A stretch of 55,336 nucleotides of DNA from Verrucomicrobia bacterium ADurb.Bin006 (GTDB taxonomy: Bacteria > Verrucomicrobiota > Verrucomicrobiia > Limisphaerales > J093): positions 1 to 55,336 of the forward strand of contig MWFF01000180.1 of the NCBI GenBank assembly GCA_002071485.1. The letters run 5' to 3'. Made by a program: the position numbers and the translations under genes. Positions 1 to 10,329 of this stretch are shown here, piece after piece (position 1 is the first letter of the stretch; every line of letters begins with the position of its first letter). Under the pieces are notes generated by a model. That model did no database searches. It was not told the origin of the DNA and saw only the letters and a list, made by a program, of their open reading frames with translations.

Positions 1-522
1 GATGAGGGCGTGACGGCCTTCGAGCCAGGCGCCGTTGGCATAGAGATCGTCTTCGGTGAAAGAGCGCTTCCAGCCCAAGAGCGCGGCCGCCGCAGAGTTG
101 GCAGCCAAGCGAACCATGGCCAGCAAGGAGGGACCGGGGCGCAGCAGGCGGGCCAGCACCTGCCAGTAGCTCAGCTGGGCTTCCCAGGTGACGCCGAGGG
201 CTTTCTTAATCCCCAGGCGCTGGGCCACCTGGTCGATGGTCCAGAGCGCACCCATGCTGGGGCCTTGACGCAGGCGCAGCGAGCCCTGGGAGGTGTCGGC
301 CAGTTTGGCCAGTGAGTCAGCGGGTTGGGCCAGGGCGCGGCGGACGGCCTCCAGGACATGGGGAGGCAGGTGGGTCAAGACGGCGAGGGTCTTGGATTTG
401 ACGGAGGAGCCGACGCGGAAAGACTCGCGCAAGAGGATGGAGGTGTAGGACTTGCCGTGCTTGCCTTTGGAGACGACATTGGCGATGAATATGCCTACAT
501 AGTATACGTCTATTGATCGTTG
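1..522 (-). CDS. IS1634-like transposase, N-terminal part (cut by window edge)
   Basis: The minus strand is open from position 522 to the left edge. It translates to an IS1634/IS4-superfamily-like N-terminus: a short beta segment, the string [20 protein letters not shown], then [20 protein letters not shown] and, further on, LGIKKALG. These enzymes carry out cut-and-paste transposition with a DDE catalytic domain, which would lie beyond the window. No ATG, GTG or TTG precedes the conserved start. The only nearby ATG (498-500) is out of frame and runs directly into TAG, so the gene may be frameshifted, may use a rare start codon, or may be degraded. The family assignment is from remembered family character, with no search run. 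Confidence 0.62.
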
Positions 523-655
523 TCAATATAATTATTCAAGAAATATGCGAACAACAACCTGCCTACATTTGGGACAAAGTTGAAGGTGCATGAAACCCGC
601 GTCAGATCGAGGCCCAATGAAGGTTTAGGGCCAAAAATTCACTGGAATCTCCGTT
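523..655. other. AT-rich gap next to transposase, possible element end
   Basis: This gap is clearly more AT-rich than the flanking genes. The 9-mer TGCCTACAT occurs at 492-500 and again at 560-568. The right boundary of the insertion element probably lies here, but a terminal inverted repeat cannot be proven without the other end. No gene or convincing terminator is visible. Confidence 0.3.
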
Positions 656-2161
656 TTAGCGAGGTTCGGGTTGCCAGCCGCCGCCGAGGACGGCGTAGAG
701 TCTGACCTCATTGGCGAGCCTGGCCAAGCGCAGGAAGACCAGGGCCTGCTGGGAGGCGAAGAGGGAGCGTTGAGCGTCGAGAACGCCGAGGTAGCTGTCG
801 ATTCCCTTTTCGTAGCGCGAATTGGCCAGGCGATAGGTCTGGGCCTGGGCCTGGACCAGGGACTCCTGGGCCGCGACTTCAACGTCCATCGTGCCCTGGA
901 CCGCGAGAGCGTCGGCCACGTCGCGAAAAGCAGCTTGAATCGCCTGTTCGTACTGGGTGAGGGCCATTTGCTTTTGGACCTTGCTGGCCTTGAGCGCGGA
1001 CCAGGTGCGCGCGTCGAAGATGGGCATCACGATTTGGGGCGCGTAGCTCCAGGCGCCAGAGCCGGACTTGAAAAGGCCGGAGAGTTCGCTGCTGGCTGTG
1101 CCGACCGCGGCGGTCAGCGAGATGCGGGGGAAGAAGGTGGCTCGGGCGGCGCCGATGTCGGCATACGCGGCGCGGAGCATGTCCTCGGCCTGGAGGACAT
1201 CGGGTCGTTGGAGGAGCACGTCCGAGGGCGTGCCGGGCGCGAGTCGTCGCGGGGGTGTGACCTCGGAGAGTCCGGTTGGCAGGAGATCATCCGGGACGGG
1301 TGCGCCGATCAGGAGGTTGAGCGCATTCAGGTCCTGGGCCGCCTGTTGCGTATAGATGGCGATGTCGCGTCGGGCGACGTCCAGGGGAATTTGCGCGCGG
1401 TAGAGGTCCAGTTCTGGGATCAGTCCCAAATCATGGCGCCGTTTGATCAGGTCGTATGCGCTCTGCTGGGCGGCGAGGGTGGTTTGGGACAGTTGGAGAT
1501 TCTCCCGATCGGCTGCGAGTGCAAGGTAGGTGTTGGCCACCGAGGAGACGAGCAGGATCTGGGCGCTGCGGCGGGCCTGTTCGGTCGCCATGAATTCGAG
1601 CAACGCGCGCTCCTTGAAGCTTCGGATGCGCCCGAAGAAATCGATTTCCCAGGAGGCGAGTCCGAGATTCACGTCGTAGCGTTCGCTGGTGTGCCGGCGG
1701 CCGGAGGGCGAGAGGTCGGCCGGCACGCGCGCCCTGCCGCCGCTGCCGATGGCATTGGGCACGGGATAGAGTTCGGCGCGCTGGATGCGGTACATTGCGC
1801 GTGCTCGCTCGACATTCAGGGTGGCCAGCCGCAAGTCGCGGTTGTTGGCAAGGGCAGTGGCGATGATCTTTTGGAGATTCTGGTCCTGGAAGAACTCTCG
1901 CCATGTCTGGTCCCGGGCTTCGGCTTCGGCGGACGCGGTGTCCTTGTAGGCGGCGCCCTGGGGCCACTGGGTTGGGATTGGGGCGGGCGGGCGGGCGTAC
2001 TTGGGGGCCAAGGTGCAGCCGGCCAGGGCGATCAGGAGTCCCGCCGATGCGCGCCTGAGGGCAGTCAACACTCTATGAGGCACGCGGGGTGGCACGAATC
2101 GTTCGAAAGCGCTGCGGGGAACCATAGCCGGTCGAGCTGGAATGAGTGCATTCTGGTTCAT
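656..2161 (-). CDS. RND efflux outer-membrane channel lipoprotein (NodT/OprM family)
   Basis: This is the outer-membrane exit duct of a tripartite RND pump, which docks to the adaptor and inner-membrane permease encoded just upstream. It is 501 aa, normal for OprM/NodT proteins. A lipobox LAGC ends at Cys49, preceded by a hydrophobic stretch, so the mature protein is a lipid-anchored TolC-like barrel. The two TolC repeats are recognisable, for example LYRAQIPLDVARRD and a late LGVLDAQRSLF. The ATG lies one base after the permease stop, which indicates translational coupling. The n-region is long (about 40 aa); an in-frame GTG at residue 31 would give a more usual 19-residue signal peptide, so the start is uncertain. 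Confidence 0.9.
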   Translation of the reverse strand: MNQNALIPARPAMVPRSAFERFVPPRVPHRVLTALRRASAGLLIALAGCTLAPKYARPPAPIPTQWPQGAAYKDTASAEAEARDQTWREFFQDQNLQKIIATALANNRDLRLATLNVERARAMYRIQRAELYPVPNAIGSGGRARVPADLSPSGRRHTSERYDVNLGLASWEIDFFGRIRSFKERALLEFMATEQARRSAQILLVSSVANTYLALAADRENLQLSQTTLAAQQSAYDLIKRRHDLGLIPELDLYRAQIPLDVARRDIAIYTQQAAQDLNALNLLIGAPVPDDLLPTGLSEVTPPRRLAPGTPSDVLLQRPDVLQAEDMLRAAYADIGAARATFFPRISLTAAVGTASSELSGLFKSGSGAWSYAPQIVMPIFDARTWSALKASKVQKQMALTQYEQAIQAAFRDVADALAVQGTMDVEVAAQESLVQAQAQTYRLANSRYEKGIDSYLGVLDAQRSLFASQQALVFLRLARLANEVRLYAVLGGGWQPEPR

Positions 2162-2162
2162 G

Positions 2163-5100
2163 TTAGTGGTTTTCCGGCGCGGTCGGCGTGGGACCGGGGA
2201 TCGTTTTCGCCGCGCGATTTCTGCCGAACGTCTTTTCGATCAGGACGAAGAAGAGCGGCGAGAACAGGATGACGAGGGCCGTGCCGGTGATCATGCCGCC
2301 CAAGACGGAGGTGCCGATGGCGTTCATGGCGCCGGCGCCGGCGCCGGTGGCCAGAGCCAGCGGCAAGACGCCAAAGCCGAAGGCGAGCGAGGTCATGACG
2401 ATGGGGCGAAACCGGAGGCGCGTGCCTTCGAGGGTGGCGTCGATCAGGGCCAAGCCTTGCTCGACGCGCGCCTTGGCGAACTGGACGATGAGAATAGCAT
2501 TCTTGGTGGTCAGGCCCAGCGTCGTGAGCAGGCCGATCTGGAAATAGACGTCGTTGGGCAGGCCGCGCAGCGAGGAGGTGATGACGCTGCCGAGCGCGCC
2601 CAACGGCAGCACCAGGAGGATCGAGATGGGGATGGGCCAGCTTTCGTAGAGGGCGGCCAGGCACAGGAAGATGACCAGGATGGAAAAGGCATAGAGTGGC
2701 CCGCTCTGGGCGCTGGCCATGCGTTCCTGATACGAGGCGCCCGTATAGTCAAAAGCGACGCCCGAGGGCAGTCGGGACACGATGGCCTCGAAGGCGCTCA
2801 TGGCTTCTCCGGTGCTGCGGCCCGGCACGGGCTCGCCCTGAATGTTCAGACTGGGAAACCCGTTGAACCGTTCCAGGCGGGGCGACCCCGAGTCCCAACG
2901 CGTCGAGGCGAAGGAGGCGAAGGGGACCATCTGGCCGGTGGCGTTGCGCACGTAGATTTTGTTCAGGTCGCTCGGGAGCCGGCGGTAGGGTGCGTCGGCC
3001 TGGACGTACACGCGCTTGACGCGTCCGCCCTGGACGAAGTTGTTGACGTAGGCGCTGCCGAAGGCCGCCGCGAGTGTGTTGTGGATCGAACTCAGGGGCA
3101 GGCCCAGCATTCCCGCCTTTTCCCAATCCACGTCCACCCGGAACTGCGGCACATCCTCCATGCCGTTGGGTCGGACATTGGCCAGGTGCGGGTCCTGCAT
3201 GGCCATGCCGAGGAACTGGTTGCGCGCCTCCATGAACGCGGCATGCCCGATGCCGCCGGCGTCAATCAACTGAAAATCGACGCCGCGGGCCGCGCCCAAC
3301 TCGACGACGGGGGGCGGTGCGAAGGCGAACACCATGGCGTTACGGATGCGGGAGAAGCTCATCATGGCGCGGCCGGCAACTGCCTTCAGACGCAGATCCG
3401 GACGATCGCGCAGGTCCCAGTCCTTGAGCTTGACGAAGACCATGCCGTTGTTCTGGGCGTGTCCGGCGAAGCCCATTCCGGCGATGGTCATGCAGGACTC
3501 GACCGCCTCTTTCTCGGTCTCCATGAAGTGGCGTCGGACATCATCGGCGATGACCTGGGTCTGTTCGAGAGTGCTGCCAATTGGGAGCATGACCTGGCAC
3601 ATCAGAATGCCCTGATCCTCATCGGGCAGGAACGACGTGGGCATGCGCATGAAGAGAAAACCCAATCCCGCCACGATCAGGAGAAACACCGCGACGTAGC
3701 GCAACCGGCGGGTCAGGGCATGGCCGACCAGTTTGACCGAAGCGGTCCGGACGGCGAAGAAGACGCGGTCGAACCAGAGCAGGAACGGGCGCAGAAACCA
3801 GATTGCGTTCTCGGAGGGTTCGTGTCCTTTTGGGACGGGTTTGAGCATGGTGGCACACAGGACCGGTGTCAGGATCAAGGCTACCAACACCGAGAGCAGC
3901 ATGGCGGAGGCGATGGTGACGGAGAACTGTCGGTAGATGACACCGGTCGAGCCGCCAAAGAACGCCATGGGCCCGAAGACCGCGGCGAGCACCAGGCCGA
4001 TGCCGATGAGCGCGGGGGTGATCTGTTCCATGGATTTGGCGGTGGCTTCGCGGGGTGGAAGCCCCTCCTCGGTCATGATGCGCTCGACGTTTTCGACGAC
4101 CACGATGGCGTCGTCGACCAACAACCCGATGGCCAGCACCATGGCGAACATGGTGAGCATGTTGATCGAGAATCCAAACGCCCCCAACACGGCGAACGTG
4201 CCCAGAAGCACCACCGGCACCGCAATGGTGGGGATCAGCGTGGCGCGAATGTTGCCCATGAACAGCCACATCACCAGGAACACGAGAAACACCGCCTCGA
4301 AGAGCGTCTTGACCACCTCGTTGATGGCCACTTTCACGAACGGCGTCGTGTCGTAGGGATAGACGACTTCGAGCCCGGCGGGGAAGAAGGCGCTCAGCTC
4401 GGCCAGTCGCGCCTTGATGGCGTCGGCCGTATCGAGCGCGTTGGCGCCGGGCGCCTGGCGGATGGCCAGGCCGGCCGAAGGACGCCCGTTGTGGAACACC
4501 TGGACATCGTAGAACTCCGTCCCCAACTCGGTCCGGCCCACATCCCGGATGCGCACCATCGAGCCGTCTGGATTGGTGCGCAGGGGGATGGCCGCGAACT
4601 CGTCGGGCGTCTGGAGCAGGTTCTGCACGATGATCGAGACATTCAACCGCTGGCCGTCGGCCGCCGGCGCCCCGCCGAACTGCCCGGCGGACACCTCGAC
4701 GTTGTAGATTCTCAGCGCCGCAATCACGTCCTCGACGGTCAGGTGGTAATCGGTGAGCCGGTCGGGGTTGAGCCAGACGCGCATGGCGTACTGCGAACCG
4801 AAGGTTGTCACCTCGCCCACACCCGGGACGCGCGCCAGAATCTTCTCGAGGTTGGACGCGGCATAGTCCCGCAGGTCGGTGCTGTCCATGCTGCCATCCC
4901 GGGAGACCAAGCCGACAATGATGAGGTAATTGCGGGTGGACTTGCTGACCATGACGCCGGAGCGCTGCACCACCTCGGGGAGGCTGGTCATGGCAAGCTG
5001 AAGCTTGTTCTGCACCTTGGCCCATGCCAGATCAGGGTTGGTGCCCGGCTTGAAGGTCAACTCGATGCGCGAGCCGCCCGCCGAATCGCTTGTGCCCGAC

Positions 5101-5336
5101 AGATAGAGCATGTCGTCGAAGCCCGTCATCTTCTGCTCGATGATCTGGGTGACGCTGTTCTCGACGGTCTCCGCCGACGCGCCCGGATAGAAGGCGTCGA
5201 TGGCGATGGACGGCGGCGCGATGGGCGGGTATTGGGAGATAGGCAGGTTGTGAATCGCCAGCCCGCCCAGCACCATGATTACAATGGCGATGACCCATGC
5301 GAAGACGGGTCGATCCAGGAAGAATCTCGATAGCAT
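2163..5336 (-). CDS. RND multidrug efflux permease, HAE1 family (AcrB/MexB-like)
   Basis: This is the inner-membrane, proton-driven pump subunit that captures hydrophobic substrates in the periplasm or membrane. It is 1057 aa, typical of HAE1 permeases. The N-terminus MLSRFFLDRPVFAWVIAI is the family's TM1. TM4 carries the paired proton-relay aspartates (D408 and D409 in GLLVDDAIVVVENVERIM), and the TM10 lysine segment TTKNAILIVQFAK is present. The adaptor gene ends 12 bases upstream, and an AGGGAG ribosome site fits the ATG. The order adaptor-permease-channel is the classic efflux operon. The substrate cannot be read from sequence. Confidence 0.96.
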   Translation of the reverse strand: MLSRFFLDRPVFAWVIAIVIMVLGGLAIHNLPISQYPPIAPPSIAIDAFYPGASAETVENSVTQIIEQKMTGFDDMLYLSGTSDSAGGSRIELTFKPGTNPDLAWAKVQNKLQLAMTSLPEVVQRSGVMVSKSTRNYLIIVGLVSRDGSMDSTDLRDYAASNLEKILARVPGVGEVTTFGSQYAMRVWLNPDRLTDYHLTVEDVIAALRIYNVEVSAGQFGGAPAADGQRLNVSIIVQNLLQTPDEFAAIPLRTNPDGSMVRIRDVGRTELGTEFYDVQVFHNGRPSAGLAIRQAPGANALDTADAIKARLAELSAFFPAGLEVVYPYDTTPFVKVAINEVVKTLFEAVFLVFLVMWLFMGNIRATLIPTIAVPVVLLGTFAVLGAFGFSINMLTMFAMVLAIGLLVDDAIVVVENVERIMTEEGLPPREATAKSMEQITPALIGIGLVLAAVFGPMAFFGGSTGVIYRQFSVTIASAMLLSVLVALILTPVLCATMLKPVPKGHEPSENAIWFLRPFLLWFDRVFFAVRTASVKLVGHALTRRLRYVAVFLLIVAGLGFLFMRMPTSFLPDEDQGILMCQVMLPIGSTLEQTQVIADDVRRHFMETEKEAVESCMTIAGMGFAGHAQNNGMVFVKLKDWDLRDRPDLRLKAVAGRAMMSFSRIRNAMVFAFAPPPVVELGAARGVDFQLIDAGGIGHAAFMEARNQFLGMAMQDPHLANVRPNGMEDVPQFRVDVDWEKAGMLGLPLSSIHNTLAAAFGSAYVNNFVQGGRVKRVYVQADAPYRRLPSDLNKIYVRNATGQMVPFASFASTRWDSGSPRLERFNGFPSLNIQGEPVPGRSTGEAMSAFEAIVSRLPSGVAFDYTGASYQERMASAQSGPLYAFSILVIFLCLAALYESWPIPISILLVLPLGALGSVITSSLRGLPNDVYFQIGLLTTLGLTTKNAILIVQFAKARVEQGLALIDATLEGTRLRFRPIVMTSLAFGFGVLPLALATGAGAGAMNAIGTSVLGGMITGTALVILFSPLFFVLIEKTFGRNRAAKTIPGPTPTAPENH

Positions 5337-5348
5337 GGCGCGACTCCC

Positions 5349-6584
5349 TTACTTCGATTCCGGGGCCTGTTGGGCCTTCGTCGAGGGGGCTTGGGCGGAA
5401 CTCGGGGGCGGTGCGTCAGCCGGTTTCCCATTCGGGTCGAACGGCACCGCATTCACCGGCATCCCCGGACGCACTTTCTGCATGCCCTCGACGATCACGC
5501 GGTCCCCCGCTGCCAGATTCGACGAGACGAGCCATTGATCGTCCAGGGCCCGTTCCAGACCGATCTGTCGCTGTTCCACCAGGCCTTGGCCGTTCACGAC
5601 CATGACCAGCGGGTTTCCTCGAGGATCTCGCGATACGGCCTGCTGCGGCACGAGGATCGCCCGCTCATTCGCGCCCTCCTTAACCACCGCGCGGACGAAC
5701 ATGCCGGGGAGAAGGACGGACCCCGGATTCGGAAAGACCATTCGCAGTGTCACGGAACCGGTCGTGGGATCGACCGAAACGTCGCGGAACTGCAGTGTCC
5801 CTTCCTCCGCGTACCTGGTTCCGTCGGCAAGGCAGAGTTCGACCTTGTTGAAGCTGGTTGTGTTCTGGCTCAGCAGACCCGCATCCAGGCGGTGCTGCAA
5901 GCGAAGAAACTCGGTCGCCGATTGCGTCACGTCCACATAGATCGGGTCCAACTGCTGAATCGTGGCCAGCGGAATCGGCTGGTAAGCCGTCACAATGGCG
6001 CCGTCCGTGACCGATGACTTGCCAATCCGGCCCGAGATTGGGGACTCGACCTTCGCGTACTCGAAGTTGATGCGCGCGCTCTCGACAGACGCTTTCCAAT
6101 AGGCCGCGTCCGCCTCGGCCTGTTTCAGCATCGCCTCGGCGTCATCGAAGTCCTGCTGGCTGACCGCCTTGTCCGCCAGCGCCTGCCTGAAGCGGTCCAC
6201 CCGCGACCGCAGCGCCGGCAGGCTGGCTTCTGCCCGGCCGAGGGCCGCCGTCGCATTGTCGAGCGCCGCCTGGAAGGGGGCCGGATCGATTTGATAGAGT
6301 TGCTGGCCCTGCTTGACATCGGAGCCTTCGATAAACAGGCGTTTCAAGACCAGCCCGTTAACCTGAGGACGGACGTCTGAGATCAGGTAAGGCGAAGTGA
6401 GGCCGGGCATTTCGGTGGTCAGAACGATCGGCCGATTGGTCACCGTGACGACGGCCACTTCGGGCATGCCGGCGGGCGGTCGGGCCTGTTGCGGCCGACC
6501 GCAGCCTGTGAGGGACACCCCGCACCCCAACAGACCCAGAAGCACCGTCCGACTCAGAGATGAGACCCGAGGTTTGTCGGACAT
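5349..6584 (-). CDS. RND efflux periplasmic adaptor (membrane fusion protein)
   Basis: This HlyD/AcrA-type adaptor bridges the permease and the outer-membrane channel. Visible parts are a lipoprotein signal with lipobox LTGC (Cys28 from the chosen start), a lipoyl half-motif around GLVLKRLFIEGSDVKQGQQL, an alpha-hairpin (ALGRAEASLPALRSRVDRF and following), the second lipoyl half near ESPISGRIGKSSVTDGA, and a beta-barrel. I chose the ATG at 6584 because it yields a compact signal peptide of about 27 residues. An in-frame ATG at 6671 would add 29 hydrophilic residues and shorten the gap to the thioredoxin gene to 21 bases. Neither start has a strong ribosome site. Confidence 0.93.
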   Translation of the reverse strand: MSDKPRVSSLSRTVLLGLLGCGVSLTGCGRPQQARPPAGMPEVAVVTVTNRPIVLTTEMPGLTSPYLISDVRPQVNGLVLKRLFIEGSDVKQGQQLYQIDPAPFQAALDNATAALGRAEASLPALRSRVDRFRQALADKAVSQQDFDDAEAMLKQAEADAAYWKASVESARINFEYAKVESPISGRIGKSSVTDGAIVTAYQPIPLATIQQLDPIYVDVTQSATEFLRLQHRLDAGLLSQNTTSFNKVELCLADGTRYAEEGTLQFRDVSVDPTTGSVTLRMVFPNPGSVLLPGMFVRAVVKEGANERAILVPQQAVSRDPRGNPLVMVVNGQGLVEQRQIGLERALDDQWLVSSNLAAGDRVIVEGMQKVRPGMPVNAVPFDPNGKPADAPPPSSAQAPSTKAQQAPESK

Positions 6585-6692
6585 GGTGGTCCGGGCCTTC
6601 CCTCCGTCTTCCGATTCTTTGGCCAAGGAATTCGCCTCTCGCGTTGCCAGTTTACTCATTTCGGGGTTCATTGTCTTCGGTTACTTTCAGAG

Positions 6693-7055
6693 TCAGGAGG
6701 CGGCCTCACCGCAGTCCAGGACGGCCCGCAACCTGGCCAGAATGGCCTCCTTGCTGACCGTGCCCACGATTTTGGCGGCGAGTTGCCCCTCGAGAAAAAA
6801 AAGAAGTGTCGGAATGGACTCGACCTCGTAGCAGATGCTCAGGTCGGGATTGTCGTCGGCGTTCACTTTGACCAACTTCACACTCCCGGCGCAGGCCGTT
6901 GCGACTTCATCGAGCGTCGTTTCCAGAATGTGACACGGGCGGCTCCAGGGCGCCCCGAACGCCACCAGGACAGGCTGTGCGGAATCAAACACCTCCGAAT
7001 CGAATGTCGATTCGTCGACCTCGACAATCAGGGGCTTGATTCGCTTCTCGTCCAT
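6693..7055 (-). CDS. Thioredoxin-like protein with altered active site (WSRPC)
   Basis: This is a 120-aa thioredoxin fold, first gene of the efflux operon. Conserved features are PVLVAFGAPW, the resolving-side Cys41, the acidic KVNADDNPDL loop and the cis-proline segment SIPTLLFF (Pro82). The usual WCGPC is W37-S-R-P-C41, so the attacking cysteine is replaced by serine. Dithiol-disulfide exchange by the normal mechanism is not possible; a monothiol, chaperone or binding role is inferred. The ATG at 7055 is preferred over the in-frame one at 7094 because a sigma-54 promoter (7090-7105) overlaps the latter and would place it upstream of the transcript start. There is no signal peptide, so the protein is probably cytoplasmic. 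Confidence 0.85.
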   Translation of the reverse strand: MDEKRIKPLIVEVDESTFDSEVFDSAQPVLVAFGAPWSRPCHILETTLDEVATACAGSVKLVKVNADDNPDLSICYEVESIPTLLFFLEGQLAAKIVGTVSKEAILARLRAVLDCGEAAS

Positions 7056-7089
7056 TGTTCTGTGTACGTCTCTGCAGAAACCGTCAGTT

Positions 7090-7105
7090 AGCATGGTTTA
7101 TGCCA
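7090..7105 (-). promoter_or_regulatory. Sigma-54 (RpoN) promoter of the thioredoxin/efflux operon
   Basis: Read leftward the sequence is TGGCATAAACCATGCT. Against the RpoN consensus TGGCAYRNNNNTTGCW only one position differs, and the invariant GG and GC are separated by exactly ten bases. Transcription would start near 7080, leaving about 24 bases of leader before the ATG at 7055. The adjacent divergent gene encodes a GAFTGA-bearing sigma-54 activator, which independently supports the call. Confidence 0.75.
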
Positions 7106-7192
7106 GTGCGTCATTTTATTCGTAAAGTGCTTGTGCGCAATGTGAAACATATCGAACGACATCACCACAAGATGCAGGGACCGTACGAAAAC

Positions 7193-7204
7193 TCGAACGT
7201 TCAA
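7193..7204. promoter_or_regulatory. Candidate activator binding palindrome (UAS)
   Basis: The sequence TCGAACGTTCAA contains the perfect palindrome GAACGTTC. It is centred about 119 bases upstream of the predicted sigma-54 start, the usual position for an enhancer-binding protein. A related site, TCGACCGTTCGA, lies at 7422-7433 (10 of 12 identical), 57-68 bases before the activator's ATG. A half-site TCGAACG is at 7152-7158. The role is inferred from position and similarity. Confidence 0.4.
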
Positions 7205-7489
7205 GGGGCAAGAGAAGGAACGAGCGCAGGGACGAACGCAGAGGGACGATGGCGCGGCTGCGGGAACGCCCCAGGCTCGAGTCAATCACAGTCAGCGATC
7301 AAGGCCTCGTGTGGAATTCGGCCCTCCGAAATGACGTAGGGCGGCGCATGGAGAACCAGGGCTGGCATCTGATAGGCCGCAAATGCCGGCTGCTCTGCGC
7401 ATGAGTCACATATTCGAAACATCGACCGTTCGAGAATTCGTCCTTTTTGATTGGACTCGTTGTGGGGGGTGGGGCACGGTTGGCCGACA

Positions 7490-9127
<1,638 letters not shown>

Positions 9128-9282
9128 CCCGTCAGTGCACAGGGCGGTCAGACTACGCGCGAGGACTGCTATGCGGGTTAGGACCGACAGGATGCCCCTG
9201 GCCCCCTTTCTGGGCTCGATTTTGCCAGAGACGGCCTCTTTGTGCTTTCGCCCTCTGTGGGCCGGTCCTAACGTCGCCTCTT

Positions 9283-10305
9283 GTGACTGATCAAAGCGCA
9301 CAGCCTTCCTCGAGTCGTCGCGTCGAGCCCGGACCCGGCGTGCGCGGGGAGCGACGGTCACGCCCGGGCGAACCGATGCCGGGCGGCCTGTGCAGCGACG
9401 CGATCGAGCGGGTCTGTCCCGTGTGCGACGGGACGCAATCGGAACCGTTCTGGGAGAAAGGGGCCTTGCGTGCCGTTCGGTGCGCGCAATGCGGCATGGT
9501 GTATGCGAATCCCGTGGCCGAGGCCCTCGCGACCGGGCGGTTTTACGATGCGCTGGGCACGGAGTACTATTTGTCGCCGGCCAAGCTCGAGAGTGACTAT
9601 CATCCGGTGCGATTCGAGCGCGAGCTGCGCCTCTTTCGATCGTTCTGCAAGAGGGGTGCGGTCCTGGATGTCGGGTGTTCGAGCGGCGCGTTCCTGCATC
9701 ATCTGCGCCGATGCGGCGATTACCGGGTAACAGGCGTGGATGTTGCCGGAGCGCCGTTGGACTACGCGGAGGCTCGGGGAATCGAGGTGGTACGCGCGCC
9801 GTTCTTGGAACACGATTTTGGCGGGCGCCGTTTCGAGGCTGTGACGTTCTGGGCCGTGCTCGAGCATCTGGTCAATCCGCGCGCCTTTCTCGATCGGGCA
9901 GCGAATCTGCTGGTTCCGGGCGGGCATTGTTGCGCTCTGGTTCCCAATTTGGGTTCGTTGGCGATTCGCCTGTGCGGGGCGCGGTACCGTTACGTGATGC
10001 CGGATCATGTCAACTATTTCTCGCCGGCGACTCTGCGCGCGTTTGTCGCTCGGGAGGATGGGTTTGATCTGGTGACTCTGCGATCAACGCACTTCAATCC
10101 CGTGGTCTTGTGGCAGGATTGGCGTCGGATGCGCGACCGGGTGCCAGAGAGCGAGCGCGCCCAGCTACTGCTGCGGACGACGCGTCTGAAACAGAGCCGA
10201 TGGCTGGGGCCGGCCAGGCTGCTTTACCGCGGGGTCGAGGGCCTTCTGGGGGCGAGGCTGCTGGCGGACAACCTGACGATTGTGCTCAGGCGGCGTCCGG
10301 CGTGA
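9283..10305 (+). CDS. Zinc-ribbon class I SAM-dependent methyltransferase
   Basis: A CxxC...CxxC zinc ribbon (Cys45, Cys48, Cys67, Cys70) precedes a Rossmann methyltransferase with SAM motif VLDVGCSSG (about 127-135) and the post-motif segment AVLEHLVNPRAFL. This architecture is common in enzymes that methylate sugars or lipids, and many lie near glycan genes, but no glycan cluster is present here, so the substrate is unknown. The frame opens with GTG at 9283; an ATG at 9376 is an alternative that still keeps both cysteine pairs. The length of 340 aa (or 309) is usual. It stands alone between the activator and yebC. Confidence 0.85.
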   Translation: MTDQSAQPSSSRRVEPGPGVRGERRSRPGEPMPGGLCSDAIERVCPVCDGTQSEPFWEKGALRAVRCAQCGMVYANPVAEALATGRFYDALGTEYYLSPAKLESDYHPVRFERELRLFRSFCKRGAVLDVGCSSGAFLHHLRRCGDYRVTGVDVAGAPLDYAEARGIEVVRAPFLEHDFGGRRFEAVTFWAVLEHLVNPRAFLDRAANLLVPGGHCCALVPNLGSLAIRLCGARYRYVMPDHVNYFSPATLRAFVAREDGFDLVTLRSTHFNPVVLWQDWRRMRDRVPESERAQLLLRTTRLKQSRWLGPARLLYRGVEGLLGARLLADNLTIVLRRRPA

Positions 10306-10329
10306 GGCGGCGCTGACGCTTCGCCGCAG

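Larger units (their letters stand above)
7056..7489. other. Divergent control region between efflux operon and activator
   Basis: This stretch of about 430 bases has no credible gene. It holds the sigma-54 promoter at 7090-7105, a TCGAACG half-site at 7152, and two related palindromes at 7193-7204 and 7422-7433. Short open frames here have no family resemblance and no ribosome sites. No clear sigma-70 promoter for the activator was found. Confidence 0.5.

Noticed and set aside
2142..5333. 1063-aa open frame on the plus strand opposite the RND permease
   Set aside because: It mirrors the permease codon frame in high-GC DNA, has a low-complexity Asp/Glu/His/Gln-rich composition, and resembles no family. 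The minus-strand permease is unambiguous.
7363..7378. GG-N10-GC match (TGGCATCTGATAGGCC) on the plus strand, as a possible sigma-54 promoter of the activator
   Set aside because: The -12 half reads AGGC rather than TTGC; this is too weak without other support, although the spacing is correct.
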